Assembly (NCBI RefSeq): GCF_026891035.1
Contig: NZ_JAPTGG010000002.1
Location: 310,001-374,000, forward strand
Length of the DNA stretch: 64,000 nucleotides
Direction of reading: 5' to 3'
From: Dasania phycosphaerae
GTDB lineage: Bacteria; Pseudomonadota; Gammaproteobacteria; Pseudomonadales; Dasaniaceae
Shown here one piece after another: positions 42,825 to 52,333 of the stretch. Under the pieces are notes generated by a model, which worked only from the letters and a program-made list of their open reading frames with translations, was not told where the DNA came from and did not search any database. The position numbers and the translations under genes were made by a program. The stretch's first letter is position 1. Each line of letters starts with the position of its first letter.

Positions 42825-44291
42825 TTAATCTTCCTTAGGATATACCCGGTAATCAACACCGGCCAATTGCTCTAGCACACGGTGTACCTGGCAGCTGTAA
42901 CCAAACTCATTGTCGTACCAGCAGTACATAATAACCTGGTTGCCGTTTACGATAGTGGCTTCACTATCGAAGATGCATGCGTGGCGTGAACCTACTAAAT
43001 CGGTAGATACTACTTCAGGCGAGTTAGAGTAATCCACTTGCTTGCGCAGTGGTGAATGCAAGGCGATGTGACGCATGTATTCGTTAACTTCGTCTACCGT
43101 GGTTTCTTTGGCTAGGGTCAGTTTTAAAATGGCCATAGATACGTTAGGTGTGGGTACCCGTATCGCATTACCGGTTAGCTTACCTTCCATAATGGGCAAT
43201 ACTTTGGCCACCGCTTTGGCAGCACCAGTAGAGGTGATTACCATGTTTAACGGTGCGCTGCGGCCACGACGGTCGGCTTTGTGGTAGTTGTCTATCAGGT
43301 TTTGGTCGTTGGTGTAGGCGTGTATGGTTTCTACATGGCCTGACACTATGCCAAACTTATCGTTCATCGCTTTTAATGGCGGTGAAATCGCATTGGTAGT
43401 ACAGCTAGCAGCACAAATAATATCGTCAGTTTCTTCGATGATGTCATTGTTAATGCCGTGTACGATGTTTTTAATATCGCCCGCGGGGGCTGTTAATAAC
43501 ACTTTGCTGGCACCGGGGCGCAGGTGACGCGATAGCGCTTCTTTGTCTTTGAAAATACCGGTGTTATCGATAATGATTGCGTTGTTAATGCCGTAAGCTG
43601 TGTAGTCCACTTCTTCGGGGCTGCCAGCGTAAATGACTTTTACTTCGTTACCATTGGCAATAAAAGAGCTGCGCTCTTCATCTACCCGTATGGTGCCTTT
43701 GAAAGGGCCGTGTACCGAGTCGCGACGCAACAAGCTAACACGTTTAACCAAATCGTTTTTGGCACCGCCTTGGCGAACAACTACCGCACGCAGACGTAGG
43801 TTTTCACCGCCGCCTGTTTTTTCTACTAATAAGCGCGCCATTAAACGGCCTATGCGACCAAAACCGTAGAGCACAACATCGCGTGGCTCGGCAGCTGGTG
43901 CGGGGGCGTTGATTAGGTCTTCAACTTGCGAGCGCACAAAATCTTCTACGCTCACGCCTTGGGCTTTAGGGCCCTCTTCATACATTACTGCAATACGGCC
44001 AGCGTCTATGTGGGCGATGCTCAAATCTAATTCTGCTAGCGCCTTGATTACCGGGAAGGTTTCAAACTCAGACAGTTCGTTTTCTTCAATCTGGCGTACC
44101 ACTCTATGGGCTTGCATAATCTCAAGCACCGATTGGTTAACCAGGCTTTGGCCGTAGATGTAGGTTTTAACGCTGTCTTTACGATAGAGTTTACCTACCA
44201 ATGGAATCATGGCTTCGGCTAGGGCTTCACGCTCTTTCCAATCGGCAAAATAGTCATCGGGTCTTTCACGGTTGGCATCGTTAGCTGTCAC
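42825..44291 (-). CDS. gap: Glyceraldehyde-3-phosphate dehydrogenase, N-terminally extended type
   Basis: A 488-aa GAPDH. The first 130 residues are a mainly helical extension (YFADWKEREALAEAMIPLVG) absent from ordinary 330-aa enzymes. The NAD(P)-binding Rossmann motif follows (VVLYGFGRIGRLMARLL). The catalytic Cys297 is in AASCTTNAISPPL, the conserved NNIxHG-like and TGAAKAVAKVLP segments are present, and the C-terminus has WYDNEFGYSCQVHRV. Long GAPDHs of this type occur in Pseudomonas next to mfd (PA3001-PA3002), exactly the layout here, and have been connected with gluconeogenesis; direction and cofactor cannot be read from sequence. Divergent from mfd with a 213-base gap. Confidence 0.93.
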   Translation of the reverse strand: MTANDANRERPDDYFADWKEREALAEAMIPLVGKLYRKDSVKTYIYGQSLVNQSVLEIMQAHRVVRQIEENELSEFETFPVIKALAELDLSIAHIDAGRIAVMYEEGPKAQGVSVEDFVRSQVEDLINAPAPAAEPRDVVLYGFGRIGRLMARLLVEKTGGGENLRLRAVVVRQGGAKNDLVKRVSLLRRDSVHGPFKGTIRVDEERSSFIANGNEVKVIYAGSPEEVDYTAYGINNAIIIDNTGIFKDKEALSRHLRPGASKVLLTAPAGDIKNIVHGINNDIIEETDDIICAASCTTNAISPPLKAMNDKFGIVSGHVETIHAYTNDQNLIDNYHKADRRGRSAPLNMVITSTGAAKAVAKVLPIMEGKLTGNAIRVPTPNVSMAILKLTLAKETTVDEVNEYMRHIALHSPLRKQVDYSNSPEVVSTDLVGSRHACIFDSEATIVNGNQVIMYCWYDNEFGYSCQVHRVLEQLAGVDYRVYPKED

Positions 44292-44504
44292 TGCTGGTTA
44301 CCTTTAATGAGGGCTATAAAATGAGCGCGTATTATCTGTATTCATCCCCCCAAGTTCAACCGCTTAGGTGGCTTTTACTCAACATATTCGTCATTTCTTT
44401 TGTGAATAGATTATGAATAGCGCAATTTCGCAATGAAAATTGCTGGGGCTATCGCTACAATAGCCGCTTTTTAGCCCTGTAACCCTGTAGCCAGAAACCT
44501 GTTT

Positions 44505-47500
44505 ATGACTGATCACAGCATTTTTGCCCCCATTACCCACTCAAAACACGGCGATAGGCTGCGTTGGGGCAACTTAGCCGGCAGCGCCAGCAGCTTGGCT
44601 GTGGTCAATGCGGCCCAGCAAAGTGGCAGCCTAACAGTATTAATCACCAACGATACCGCCAGTGCCTTCCAGCTAGAGCAGGAGCTGCGCTTTTACCGTG
44701 ACGGCCTAGAGGTGTTACACCTACCCGACTGGGAAACCCTACCCTACGATACCTTCTCACCTCACGAAGACATTATCTCCGAGCGCCTAACCACCCTGCA
44801 CAAGCTCAAAAACATGCACAAGGGCTTGCTAATTATCCCCATTAGCACCCTGATGCACAGGCTATTGCCGCAAAGCTACCTGGATGCTCACACCCTGCAA
44901 ATACAACTGGGGCAAACCTTCGACATAGCCGCCATGCGCAATAAGTTTGAGGCCAGCGGCTACCGTTGTGTAGACACGGTATACGAGCACGGTGAGTTTG
45001 CCCTGCGCGGGGCCATCATGGATATCTACCCCATGGGTAGCAAGCTGCCCTATCGCATCGATTTGCTGGGGGATGAAATAGATACCCTGCGCACCTTCGA
45101 CCCCGAGACCCAGCGTACGGTTAAACAGGTTAAAGAGATCAACCTATTACCCGGCAAAGAGTTTCCACTGGATAAAGACGGCATAGCCAATTTTAGAAAC
45201 AACTGGCACCAGGCCTTTGACGTAGACCACAGCCGCTGCCCCATCTACCAAGATATTAGCCAGGGCATAGCCCCCGCCGGTATAGAATATTACCTGCCGC
45301 TATTTTTTGACCACTGCAGCACCCTGTTTGACTACCTGCCCGACGACAGCCTGTTTTTTAGCTTTGATGGCCTAGACCGCGCCGCCGAGCAATTTTGGCG
45401 CGACCTGCACAGCCGCTATGAAGATTTAAACATAGACCCTCAGCGGCCACTGCTAGCCCCCAACAAAGTGTTTATCCCCACTGAAGAGTTATTTTCGGCA
45501 CTCAAGGGCCAGCAGCGTATTGTGCTGTTTCGCGACGCCATAGAAGAGCAACTAGGCAGTGTTAACTTCCCCGCCGCAGCACCGCCGTTTTTAGCCATAG
45601 ATAACAAAGCCAGCCGCCCTTTAGCGGCCGTGCAGGACTTAGTGGCCGACGATAATAATCGCATACTATTTTGTGCCGAAAGCGCTGGCCGCCGCGAGAC
45701 CCTAACCGAGTTATTAGGCAAGCATAAAATACGCCCCGGCAGCTGCAAAAACTGGGCTGAGTTTATCGCTGGCGAACAGAACATCGCCATTACTGTGGGC
45801 AATATAGAGTCCGGTTTGCGGCTTAATGATGTACAGGGCAAGCAAGTGTTTGTTATTGCCGAGGCGCAATTATTTGGCCAGCAGGTGATGCAAAAACGCC
45901 GTCGCCGCAAGGCCAGCGATAGCGGTGAAAACATAGTTAAAGACCTCACCGAACTCACCCTAGGTGCGCCAGTAGTGCATTTAGATCATGGTGTGGGCCG
46001 CTATCACGGCCTGCAAACTATAGAGGCCGGTGGCGTTAGCGAAGAATTTATCACCCTGGAATACGCCGACGGTGCCAAGCTGTATGTGCCGGTATCCTCG
46101 CTGGATTTAATTAGCCGTTACACCGGTGCCGATGTGGATATGGCGCCGCTGCACCGCTTAGGTAGCGATCAATGGTCTAAGGCCAAGCGCAAAGCTGCAG
46201 AGAAAATACGCGATGTCGCTGCTGAATTATTGGATATATACGCCCGCCGCGCGGCAAGACCCGGCCAATCCTTCAACCACCCCGAGCAGGATTACCAGCA
46301 ATTTGCTGCCGCCTTCCCCTTTGAGGAAACCCCCGACCAGCAAAGCGCTATAGAAGCGGTGATTGCCGATATGCAAGCCAAAACCGCCACCGATAGGCTG
46401 GTGTGTGGCGACGTAGGTTTTGGTAAAACTGAGGTCGCCATGCGCGCCGCCTTTATTGCCGCGCACAACAACAAGCAAGTGGCGGTATTGGTACCCACCA
46501 CCCTGCTGGCCCAGCAACATCATCAATCATTCAAAGACCGTTTTGCCGATTGGCCAGTCAATATAGAGGTGATCTCACGCTTTAAAACCGCCAAAGAACA
46601 AAGCCAAATTATTGCCGATACTGCCGCTGGTAAAATCGATATTTTAGTAGGCACCCATAAGCTGCTTAACGACGATGTTAAGTATCACGACCTGGGCCTA
46701 GTGATTATCGATGAAGAGCATCGTTTCGGGGTGCGCCAAAAAGAAAAGCTAAAATCGCTGCGCTCCGAGGTAGATATTTTAACCCTCACCGCAACTCCCA
46801 TACCGCGCACCTTAAATATGGCCATGTCGGGCATGCGCGATTTATCCATAATCGCCACCCCACCGGCACGGCGTTTGTCGGTAAAAACTTTTGTGCGCGA
46901 ACGCGATAAAGGCATGATTAAAGAAGCACTGCTGCGGGAGATTTTGCGCGGCGGGCAAGTGTATTACCTGCACAACGAAGTCAAAGACATAGACCGCGTT
47001 GCCCGCGAACTGCAAGAGTTAGCGCCAGAGCTACGCATAGGCATAGGTCACGGCCAAATGCACGAGCGCGAATTAGAACAAGTGATGTCCGACTTTTATC
47101 ACAAGCGCTATAACGTACTGCTATGCACCACCATTATAGAAACGGGTATAGACGTACCCTCAGCCAACACCATTATTATCGACCGCGCCGATAAATTTGG
47201 CTTAGCGCAATTGCACCAACTGCGTGGCCGTGTTGGCCGTTCTCATCACCAAGCCTATGCCTACCTGCTCACGCCGGGTAAAAAGAATATGACCAGCGAT
47301 GCCAAAAAACGGCTAGAGGCCATCAGCATGGCTGAGGACTTGGGGGCAGGCTTTATGCTGGCCACCCACGATTTAGAAATACGCGGTGCCGGTGAGTTAT
47401 TGGGCGATGATCAAAGCGGCCAAATCCATAGCATAGGTTTTACCCTGTATATGGAAATGCTGGAGCGCGCAGTTAAAGCGCTTAAAGCGGGCAAACAGAT

Positions 47501-47969
47501 AGACTTAGAAAACCCCATAGAGCACGGTGCCGAAATTAACCTGCGCTTGCCCGCCCTCATCCCCGACGACTACCTACCGGATGTGCATACCCGTCTAACC
47601 TTGTACAAACGTATAGCCAGCGCCGAAACCGATGAGGCCCTGCGTGAATTACAGGTAGAGATGATAGACCGCTTTGGTCTGCTGCCCGAGCCAGTGAAAA
47701 GCCTGTTTAGAGCCAGCAGCTTAAAACTGCGAGCCCACCATATGGGCATAGCTAAAATTGAAGCCCATAGCAGCGGCGGTAAGCTAGAGTTTTGTGAAAA
47801 CACCGAAGTGGACCCGCTAAAACTGGTGCAGTTAGTACAAAGCCAGCCTGCGACCTTTAAGTTAGCTGGGGCCACCACCCTGCGCTTTGATGACGATCTG
47901 GAAGACCGCGAACTGCGTTTTCAATTTGTTGAAGACTTAATCACATTACTGGCCCCTAAAGCGGCCTAG
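44505..47969 (+). CDS. mfd: Transcription-repair coupling factor
   Basis: Mfd (1154 aa) pushes stalled RNA polymerase off damaged DNA and recruits UvrA. The N-terminal UvrB-like module has LPDWETLPYDTFSPHEDIISERL, and the RNA-polymerase-interacting CarD-like domain is GAPVVHLDHGVGRYHGLQ. The ATPase motor has Walker A GDVGFGKTEVAMRAAF, box VPTTLLAQQHH, DEEHRFGVRQKE, LTATPIPRTLNMAMSG and the TRG motif region RGRVGRSHHQAYAYLL. The C-terminal TRCF domain (ARLTLYKRIASAETDEAL-like) ends the protein. Full length, with no damage seen. It is followed by csiV after 87 bases. Confidence 0.98.
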   Translation: MTDHSIFAPITHSKHGDRLRWGNLAGSASSLAVVNAAQQSGSLTVLITNDTASAFQLEQELRFYRDGLEVLHLPDWETLPYDTFSPHEDIISERLTTLHKLKNMHKGLLIIPISTLMHRLLPQSYLDAHTLQIQLGQTFDIAAMRNKFEASGYRCVDTVYEHGEFALRGAIMDIYPMGSKLPYRIDLLGDEIDTLRTFDPETQRTVKQVKEINLLPGKEFPLDKDGIANFRNNWHQAFDVDHSRCPIYQDISQGIAPAGIEYYLPLFFDHCSTLFDYLPDDSLFFSFDGLDRAAEQFWRDLHSRYEDLNIDPQRPLLAPNKVFIPTEELFSALKGQQRIVLFRDAIEEQLGSVNFPAAAPPFLAIDNKASRPLAAVQDLVADDNNRILFCAESAGRRETLTELLGKHKIRPGSCKNWAEFIAGEQNIAITVGNIESGLRLNDVQGKQVFVIAEAQLFGQQVMQKRRRRKASDSGENIVKDLTELTLGAPVVHLDHGVGRYHGLQTIEAGGVSEEFITLEYADGAKLYVPVSSLDLISRYTGADVDMAPLHRLGSDQWSKAKRKAAEKIRDVAAELLDIYARRAARPGQSFNHPEQDYQQFAAAFPFEETPDQQSAIEAVIADMQAKTATDRLVCGDVGFGKTEVAMRAAFIAAHNNKQVAVLVPTTLLAQQHHQSFKDRFADWPVNIEVISRFKTAKEQSQIIADTAAGKIDILVGTHKLLNDDVKYHDLGLVIIDEEHRFGVRQKEKLKSLRSEVDILTLTATPIPRTLNMAMSGMRDLSIIATPPARRLSVKTFVRERDKGMIKEALLREILRGGQVYYLHNEVKDIDRVARELQELAPELRIGIGHGQMHERELEQVMSDFYHKRYNVLLCTTIIETGIDVPSANTIIIDRADKFGLAQLHQLRGRVGRSHHQAYAYLLTPGKKNMTSDAKKRLEAISMAEDLGAGFMLATHDLEIRGAGELLGDDQSGQIHSIGFTLYMEMLERAVKALKAGKQIDLENPIEHGAEINLRLPALIPDDYLPDVHTRLTLYKRIASAETDEALRELQVEMIDRFGLLPEPVKSLFRASSLKLRAHHMGIAKIEAHSSGGKLEFCENTEVDPLKLVQLVQSQPATFKLAGATTLRFDDDLEDRELRFQFVEDLITLLAPKAA

Positions 47970-48056
47970 CGGCCGTGTCAACGCGCAATGCCGCTTGATC
48001 TTAATTGTTTGAAGGCGGTAGAGTGATAGCCCTTAACAATAACTGTAAGTAACTTT

Positions 48057-48992
48057 ATGATCTACCGCCGTATTGTTTTTTTAATTATCGCCATCAGCCT
48101 GTACGCCAGCACTGCCAATGCTCAAGATAATGCCGATACCGTTGCGCAGTGGTATCAGGTGGAAGTACTGGTATTTGCTAATAATGACCCTAACGCCGCC
48201 TTAGACGAGCAATGGCCACAGGAACTGGGGCTTAAATATCCGGCCAATATAGTCACCCTATCAGAACCCTTAGCGGCCATAATGCCCGATACTCTCAATG
48301 ATGATCCTGCGGCAGTGCTGGATGCTGAGACGGCGGCCCCAACGAATATTGACCCCACCCCATTAAAGGCCTTTGTGAGACTGCCCAGTGAGCAACGCTT
48401 ACTCAATAAAGAGGTAGCCAGTGTTATAGGCCAATATGATTTTCGCCCCTTATTCCATCAAGCCTGGCGGCAAACAATTAATGAACGCGATGAATCACTG
48501 AGCATAGCGATTAATGGCGGTGAAGCTTTTGATGACCACTTTGAGTTAGAGGGCAGCATTAAAATTAGCTTAGAGCGCTACCTGCACATACACACTGATT
48601 TATGGCTAAACCGCTTTGTGAGCAACGCCGGCGAGCAGCCGCTTAGCTGGCCCTTATTGCCGCCAGTGCCACGCAGCGTGCCGGAACAAAGCGCCACGGA
48701 TTTAGCTTTTGCACCAGTAAACCCAGAGTCTGTTGCCGAACTTAATGATTTGAATGCGGAGCTAGAGCTGCCACCATTAACCGACCCGCTGACGGGCGCC
48801 AATCAGTTTTTGGCTAAGCAGCTGGCGCATTTGCGTGATAAACAATACCGGGTTGATAAAACTATCGTGCTGCGCCAACACCGCCGTATGCGCAGTGCCG
48901 AGCTGCACTATATAGATCACCCCTTGTTTGGGGTGTTAATACGCATAGATCCCTACAACCCAGAAGCGGTGAGCGAAAATAACAGCCAATAA
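48057..48992 (+). CDS. csiV: CsiV family peptidoglycan-binding protein
   Basis: A 311-aa exported protein with a signal peptide ending ANAQ (about residue 23). The opening of the mature part, WYQVEVLVFANND, and the repeated beta-strand patterns (FEGSIKISLERYLHIHTDLWL-like; YRVDKTIVLRQHRRMRSAELHYIDHPLFGVLIRI) fit the CsiV family, described in Vibrio as a periplasmic factor that activates the peptidoglycan polymerase partner LpoA/PBP1a. The homologue in Pseudomonas (PA3003) also follows mfd. Function here is inferred from family and position. Confidence 0.82.
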   Translation: MIYRRIVFLIIAISLYASTANAQDNADTVAQWYQVEVLVFANNDPNAALDEQWPQELGLKYPANIVTLSEPLAAIMPDTLNDDPAAVLDAETAAPTNIDPTPLKAFVRLPSEQRLLNKEVASVIGQYDFRPLFHQAWRQTINERDESLSIAINGGEAFDDHFELEGSIKISLERYLHIHTDLWLNRFVSNAGEQPLSWPLLPPVPRSVPEQSATDLAFAPVNPESVAELNDLNAELELPPLTDPLTGANQFLAKQLAHLRDKQYRVDKTIVLRQHRRMRSAELHYIDHPLFGVLIRIDPYNPEAVSENNSQ

Positions 48993-49011
48993 GCGCTGCC
49001 GGTTTTGGCCG

Positions 49012-49788
49012 CTACTGAGGGCAGCCCGAAATAATGGCCGGTAGCGCCTGTGATAACACTGCCCTCACCTGCCCCATACCTTGATCAATGACTTCATGGA
49101 TATCGTCCATGGTTATTAATTGCTCGCTACAGCCCGCTGCAGGGTTAACCACCAAGCACAAGCTGGCATAGTTAATCTCTAACTCCCTGGCCAAGGCCGC
49201 CTCGGGCATGGCGGTCATCCCTACAATATCGCAACCATCTTGCGCCATACGGCGGATTTCAGCGGCGGTTTCTAAACGCGGCCCTTGGGTTACCCCATAG
49301 ACCCCGCCGCTGTGTATAGGGATGTTAACCGCGCTGGCGGCCTTTTGCAGCTGGCCACTAAGCTGGGCACTAAAAGGATGGGTAAAATCTATGTGCTGCA
49401 GCGGATTAGCCACGCCATCAAAAAAACTTTGCTCGCGGCCATAGCTGTAGTCGATAAGCTGGTCAGGTAACACTAGGCAGGCGGCAGTCATAGCCGGGTT
49501 AATACCACCCACAGCATTGACGGCGATGATGTCTGTCACACCTTGCTGTTTAAGCGCCCAGATATTGGCCCGGTAATTGACTTGGTGGGGGGCAATGGCA
49601 TGGGGGTTGCCATGGCGCGCTAAGAACAGGCAGCTGAGCCCTACCCCCTGAGCTGACAAGGGTGTGCAAATAATGGCACTGGATGTTTCACCATAGGGGG
49701 TAGATCTGCCGCCCGGCACTTGGCTGCCAGCGGCAAACTCATTAAGGCCTGTGCCGCCAATAATGGCGACCACTGCTTGCTTAGCCAT
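49012..49788 (-). CDS. S-methyl-5'-thioinosine phosphorylase / MTA phosphorylase family
   Basis: A 258-aa phosphorylase of the PNP/MTAP family. The N-terminal IIGGTGLNEF binds phosphate, ARHGNPHAIAPHQVNYRANIWAL is the substrate region, and GVTQGPRLETAAEIRRMAQDGCDIVGMTAMPEAALARELEI is the central family motif. The same gene position after mfd-csiV in Pseudomonas holds PA3004, the enzyme that cleaves 5'-methylthioinosine in the route methylthioadenosine to methylthioinosine to hypoxanthine. By synteny MTI is the likely substrate, but MTA or inosine cannot be excluded from sequence. It converges on csiV with a 19-base gap. Confidence 0.85.
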   Translation of the reverse strand: MAKQAVVAIIGGTGLNEFAAGSQVPGGRSTPYGETSSAIICTPLSAQGVGLSCLFLARHGNPHAIAPHQVNYRANIWALKQQGVTDIIAVNAVGGINPAMTAACLVLPDQLIDYSYGREQSFFDGVANPLQHIDFTHPFSAQLSGQLQKAASAVNIPIHSGGVYGVTQGPRLETAAEIRRMAQDGCDIVGMTAMPEAALARELEINYASLCLVVNPAAGCSEQLITMDDIHEVIDQGMGQVRAVLSQALPAIISGCPQ

Positions 49789-49797
49789 AGTGCGACC

Positions 49798-50919
49798 CTA
49801 TGCAGATTGACTGTCGCTTAAGGCGGCCTGCTGAGCTATCTGCAAGGGATCCACTTTAAGGGTTGAGGTTGGGTAGGCTATATCGGCACCATGTTTGTCT
49901 ATGATAGCCAAAATATCTAACAATACTTGTTGTTTGATTTTGTGGTACTCAACCCAGTTGGTGGTTTTGGTAAAGGTATAAATAAAGAAATCTAAAGAGG
50001 ATGCCGCAAAAGCATTAAAGTTAACCATTAAGGTTTTCTCGGTGTCTATGTCTTCATTAGCCAATAAATACTCTTTAACGTCAGCTACAATGGCACCCAC
50101 TTTATCGGCATCGTCATAGCGCAAACCTATGGTTTCGTTAATGCGTCGGTTTAACATACGCGAGGGGTTTTCTACGGCAATCTGGGTGAAAGTGCTATTG
50201 GGCACATACAGGGGACGCTGGTCAAAGGTACGTATGCGGGTTTGACGCCAGCCTATGTACTCCACCGTGCCTTCTATTTGCTTATCAGGCGAGCGTATCC
50301 AGTCACCGATGATAAAGGGTCTATCCAAATAGACCATTAAGCCGCCAAAAAAATTGGCCAGCAAATCTTTGGCCGCAAAACCTATCGCGATACCACCTAC
50401 ACCACCAAAAGCCAGTACCCCGGAGATACTAAAGCCCATGGTTTGCAGCACCATTAAGCTGGCGGTAATGATAATAGCGGTACGAAACAATTTGCCTAAA
50501 GCAAAAATAGTGGCCTCATCAACCGGTGTTTCAGTGCCCTCCTCGGCAATCAGCTGCTGCTCTATGCGTTTAACCAAGCGCACCAAAAACCAGGTTAACA
50601 GGATAATAACCAGCACCTCTCTGGCGGGCGCCACTATGGTAAAAATATAGGCCTCGGATTTGGCCCGTAATATATCCAGCACTAAGCTGGCACCTAGCAA
50701 CCAAACCATCAAAAAGGCGGGCTTGCGGCCAGCAGCAAAAATGGCATCATCCCATTTATTGGCTGTTTTTTTAAACTGCTGCTCCAGTCGAGCAAATAAA
50801 AAGCGAACAAGGTAGCTGGCAAACAAGGTCAATAACACCACCACAAAAACTTCCCATAACCAGGGGAAGTCATCTGACTGAAAAAGACCCAGTACTGTTT
50901 GTAAAAATTCTTTATCCAT
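49798..50919 (-). CDS. Small-conductance mechanosensitive channel family protein (MscS)
   Basis: A 373-aa inner-membrane channel protein. Four to five hydrophobic helices precede the pore-lining TM3 (FSISGVLAFGGVGGIAIGFAAKDLLANFFGG), where the Gly/Ala pattern and the FAAKDLLANFFGG break are diagnostic. The cytoplasmic beta domain starts DRPFIIGDWI and continues with GTVEYIGWRQTRIRTFDQRPLYVPNS. Length is closer to YbdG/YnaI than to MscS itself (286 aa). It lies 9 bases upstream of the phosphorylase gene on the same strand; a functional link is not evident. Confidence 0.92.
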   Translation of the reverse strand: MDKEFLQTVLGLFQSDDFPWLWEVFVVVLLTLFASYLVRFLFARLEQQFKKTANKWDDAIFAAGRKPAFLMVWLLGASLVLDILRAKSEAYIFTIVAPAREVLVIILLTWFLVRLVKRIEQQLIAEEGTETPVDEATIFALGKLFRTAIIITASLMVLQTMGFSISGVLAFGGVGGIAIGFAAKDLLANFFGGLMVYLDRPFIIGDWIRSPDKQIEGTVEYIGWRQTRIRTFDQRPLYVPNSTFTQIAVENPSRMLNRRINETIGLRYDDADKVGAIVADVKEYLLANEDIDTEKTLMVNFNAFAASSLDFFIYTFTKTTNWVEYHKIKQQVLLDILAIIDKHGADIAYPTSTLKVDPLQIAQQAALSDSQSA

Positions 50920-51210
50920 TATTCACTCTATCGATTTTTTAAATGTGTTGAATTCAAACCCAGCCTAAATAATTTATACAATTTTATCCAGTAACTAGGC
51001 TTTTATATACCATAACTATCTTAAAATCCGGTGGCATTTATAGCATTTACCTACCTTAAAAGCTAAGCCTTTGAATCAGCTCCAATTTTTTAATGTTTGC
51101 AATTATTATAAGGCTGTGTTGGATGCAATCTCATGACTTCGATAACACTGGACAGTAAAAAATTAACTGTTATTTTTGGGTTGTAGCCATGAGTTATGAG
51201 GATAAAAGTA

Positions 51211-51531
51211 ATGAGAAATGTCATGCCTAGCGTTGGCAACTGGTACAAAGAATTACAAGGTGGGGGCATTTTTGAGGTCGTTGCCGTTGACGAAGTCAGC
51301 CAAACCATAGAAACACAGCATGTAGATGGTGAAATCAGCGAGTTTGATCTGGATAACTGGCACGAACTGCAGCTGCTAGAGGTAGAGGAGCCCGAAGATT
51401 GGCGCAATGCCTATGAGCTTAGTTATGAGGACTCACTAGATCCTGACGCAGCCATACACCCCGAGGAATGGACCAGCCCAGTGAGCTATATAGAAACCGA
51501 TATTATCAATGGCGTGCTAGACGATATTTAA
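51211..51531 (+). CDS. Small acidic hypothetical protein (DUF6763-like)
   Basis: About 106 aa from the ATG at 51211, which has GAGG nine bases upstream; an ATG at 51196 would add five residues. The protein is strongly acidic and soluble, with MPSVGNWYKELQGGGIFEVVAVDE, then QTIETQHVDGEISEFDLDNW at the start and WRNAYELSYEDSLDP later. The opening looks like a small Tudor/SH3-like beta barrel. I connect it with the DUF6763 family from memory, with limited certainty. No function is known. It sits before lexA on the same strand but outside its SOS-box promoter. Confidence 0.72.
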   Translation: MRNVMPSVGNWYKELQGGGIFEVVAVDEVSQTIETQHVDGEISEFDLDNWHELQLLEVEEPEDWRNAYELSYEDSLDPDAAIHPEEWTSPVSYIETDIINGVLDDI

Positions 51532-51580
51532 TTGCCGCAGCTGTTTTTTGCTCGAATAGTGCTAAGGAATAATAAAAAGC

Positions 51581-51608
51581 TTGCAGTGGCATTTATGCTG
51601 TATATAAT
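51581..51608 (+). promoter_or_regulatory. Sigma-70 promoter of lexA
   Basis: TTGCAG (51581-51586) and TATAAT (51603-51608) are separated by 16 bases. The -10 box is fully inside the first SOS box, so LexA binding would block the polymerase. Confidence 0.75.
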
Positions 51609-51613
51609 CACAG
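51598..51613 (+). promoter_or_regulatory. LexA-binding SOS box 1
   Basis: CTGTATATAATCACAG matches the gammaproteobacterial SOS box consensus CTG-N10-CAG, with the expected TATATA-like centre. It overlaps the -10 box of the lexA promoter. Confidence 0.93.
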
Positions 51614-51616
51614 CCA

Positions 51617-51632
51617 CTGTACATAAAAACAG
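51617..51632 (+). promoter_or_regulatory. LexA-binding SOS box 2
   Basis: CTGTACATAAAAACAG, a second CTG-N10-CAG box, begins 19 bases after the first and ends 11 bases before the lexA ATG. Tandem boxes in front of lexA are also found in E. coli and give autoregulation. Confidence 0.93.
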
Positions 51633-51643
51633 ACGGATTGGAC

Positions 51644-52246
51644 ATGAGTAAATTAACCGCACGCCAGGCCGAAGTATTAGCCCTAATTAAAACCCATATA
51701 GAAGAAACGGGCTACCCGCCTACCCGCGCCGATATAGCCAAAGAGCTGGGCTTTAAATCGGCCAACGCCGCCGAAGAACACTTAAAGGCCTTGGCCCGCA
51801 AAGGTGCCATAGAGATTATACCCGGTGCCTCACGAGGCATACGCATCCCTGAAAACAAAGGCCTACCCATTATTGGTCAGGTAGCCGCCGGCAACCCCAT
51901 ACTGGCTACCGAGCACATAGAAGATTACTGTGAAATGCCCAGCTCATTCTTCAGCCCCCATGCCGATTACTTTTTACGGGTGCGCGGTGACAGCATGATG
52001 GATGTAGGGATTTATGATGGCGATTTGTTAGCTGTACACAGCACCAGCCAAGCCAATAACGGCGAAATTGTTATCGCCCGCATAGACGATGAAGTCACGG
52101 TAAAACGCTATAAAACCACCCGCAGCAAATATCAGGTGCAACTACTACCCGAAAACCCCGACTACCAACCTATAGAGGTAGACTTAAGGCATCAGGATTT
52201 TGCTATTGAGGGTTTAAGTGTAGGGATAGTTAGGCGCGGATCGTAA
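51644..52246 (+). CDS. lexA: SOS regulator LexA
   Basis: LexA (200 aa from the ATG at 51644; a TTG at 51638 is less likely) represses the SOS regulon and cleaves itself when stimulated by RecA filaments. The N-terminal winged helix is MSKLTARQAEVLALIK, then TGYPPTRADIAKELGFKS. The scissile bond is Ala82-Gly83 (QVAAGNP). The catalytic dyad is Ser117 (RGDSMMD) and Lys154 (VTVKRYK). The gene is preceded by two SOS boxes. No sulA-like gene follows, unlike in Pseudomonas. Confidence 0.98.
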   Translation: MSKLTARQAEVLALIKTHIEETGYPPTRADIAKELGFKSANAAEEHLKALARKGAIEIIPGASRGIRIPENKGLPIIGQVAAGNPILATEHIEDYCEMPSSFFSPHADYFLRVRGDSMMDVGIYDGDLLAVHSTSQANNGEIVIARIDDEVTVKRYKTTRSKYQVQLLPENPDYQPIEVDLRHQDFAIEGLSVGIVRRGS

Positions 52247-52273
52247 GCTTAGCAACTCCTTATAACATTAGTT

Positions 52274-52301
52274 AAAAGGGCCGTTATTCGGCCCTTTTTT
52301 T
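52274..52301 (+). terminator. Intrinsic terminator after lexA
   Basis: AAAAGGGCCG (52274-52283) pairs with CGGCCCTTTT (52289-52298) around a 5-base loop, and T continues to 52301. It could work on the opposite strand too, since DUF1285 converges here. Confidence 0.92.
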
Positions 52302-52333
52302 GTGGCTGTTTTTTGCCACAGGCTTGGCACAGA

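Noticed and set aside
45440..45958. 172-codon open frame opposite mfd
   Set aside because: Antisense shadow of mfd; Cys/Ser/Pro-rich composition typical of reversed coding sequence.
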